Below the pieces are notes generated by a model, which saw only the letters and a list, made by a program, of their open reading frames with translations, searched no databases and was not told where the DNA came from. A stretch of DNA of 6,196 nucleotides from Chloroflexi bacterium UBA6265 (GTDB taxonomy: Bacteria; Chloroflexota; Chloroflexia; Thermomicrobiales; UBA6265), in contig DJVD01000007.1 in NCBI GenBank assembly GCA_002440805.1, forward strand, positions 1-6,196, read 5' to 3'. Shown piece after piece: positions 5,585 to 6,196 of this stretch (position 1 is its first letter; each line of letters begins with the position of its first letter). The position numbers and the translations under genes were made by a program.

Positions 5585-6196
5585 ATGCGCGTTTTGATTT
5601 CGGCTGACATGGAAGGCACCTGTGGGGTAAGCAGCTGGGTCCATGTGCAGGCTCCAGAGGTGACATCCAGTTCCCAGCCAGCCAGCGCCGGCGAGTACAA
5701 CCGGTTCCGCAACCAGATGACAGCCGAGGTGAACGCCGCGATTGAAGGTGCCTTCGCAGGCGGGGCGACGAGCGTCATCGTTAACGATAGTCACGATTTC
5801 CAGCGCAATATCCTGATCGAAGACCTCCATGAAGAAGCGCTTTATATCTCCGGAGCGGACAAACGTTATGGGATGATGCAGGGAATCGACAAAGCTATTG
5901 ACGTTGTGCTCTATACGGGCTATCACGCCAGGGCAGGCACGGTGGGTGCTCCGCTCGCCCACACCTGGAACGGCTGGATACACGATGTCCGAATCAATGG
6001 CGTGTCAACCGGCGAGTACGGCATCAATGCGGCCATTGCCGGTGCGTTTGGTGCCAGCGTGGTGATGGTCGCCGGTGACGACCAGGCTGTCCAACAGACG
6101 CAGGATTTTCTTGGCGACCAGGTGGTGGGCGCGGTAGTGAAATGGGGCGTCAGCAGCAGTTCCGCCATGCACGTGCATCCCATACGGGCACTGGCG
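5585..6196 (+). CDS. M55-family D-aminopeptidase, DppA-like (partial, cut by window end)
   Basis: 204 codons are open to the window edge with no stop. Peptidase family M55 are zinc aminopeptidases that remove N-terminal D-residues such as D-Ala from short peptides; B. subtilis DppA is the type enzyme. The expected residues can be matched: metal ligands D8 and E10 in ISADMEG, H70 in VNDSH, H114 in GYHARAG, E144 in TGEYGIN, and the catalytic His as H126 in APLAHTW. VMVAGDD (160-166) is also a family hallmark. Against DppA it carries extra residues after the first motif (about 15-35) and one more residue between the GYHAR and catalytic His. No signal peptide is seen, so it is cytoplasmic. AGAGGA (5571-5576) lies 8 bases before ATG. 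A terminator separates it from rpsU, so it needs its own promoter in the short gap 5532-5584, which I could not identify. The last part of the protein (roughly a quarter of the fold) lies outside. Confidence 0.94.
   Translation, partial: MRVLISADMEGTCGVSSWVHVQAPEVTSSSQPASAGEYNRFRNQMTAEVNAAIEGAFAGGATSVIVNDSHDFQRNILIEDLHEEALYISGADKRYGMMQGIDKAIDVVLYTGYHARAGTVGAPLAHTWNGWIHDVRINGVSTGEYGINAAIAGAFGASVVMVAGDDQAVQQTQDFLGDQVVGAVVKWGVSSSSAMHVHPIRALA

Noticed and set aside
5283..5597. 104-codon plus-strand frame overlapping rpsU
   Set aside because: Reads through the terminator hairpin and overlaps the clear bS21 reading in another frame.
5510..5983. 157-codon minus-strand frame across the M55 gene start
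   Set aside because: Shadow of the M55 gene, whose full set of metal ligands is present on the plus strand.

Overview
The window is an ordinary bacterial chromosomal segment of moderately high GC. It has no mobile element, CRISPR array, tRNA or rRNA that I can see. The gene set (a DegS/NarL-type kinase with its regulator, a luciferase-like F420-type oxidoreductase, an M55 peptidase and a short bS21) and the general style of the proteins suggest a Chloroflexota bacterium, perhaps of the Thermomicrobia or a related soil clade. That placement is an inference from protein character and is not proven here.

Left, minus strand (1-2033): a two-component operon. A 661-residue membrane histidine kinase starts with GTG at 2033. 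Twelve bases after its stop codon, a response regulator begins at 35 and runs off the window edge after 12 residues (MISVLLVDDHPV). A 258-base gene-free divergent region (2034-2291) separates this operon from the rightward genes.

Middle, plus strand (2292-5136): a DAO-family FAD oxidoreductase (true start 2292, 381 aa) overlaps a luciferase-like monooxygenase (284 aa) by ATGA, so the two are surely co-transcribed and translationally coupled. An 83-base gap holding a perfect 12-bp inverted repeat precedes a GTG-started HAD hydrolase (254 aa), which may be in the same transcript. Together they look like a small oxidative and hydrolytic catabolic set of unknown substrate.

Right, plus strand (5279-6196): a 61-residue ribosomal protein bS21 gene stands alone and ends in a strong two-tier intrinsic terminator. 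An M55 D-aminopeptidase (DppA-like) gene follows, with all expected metal and catalytic residues, and is cut by the window end after 204 codons.

I see no clearly novel system. The best leads are the kinase's missing phosphatase glutamine (Pro in DxxxQ), its acidic C-terminal tail and sensor insertion, the inverted repeat whose 9-base core recurs elsewhere in the window, and the possible D-amino-acid link between the M55 peptidase and the DAO-family oxidase.
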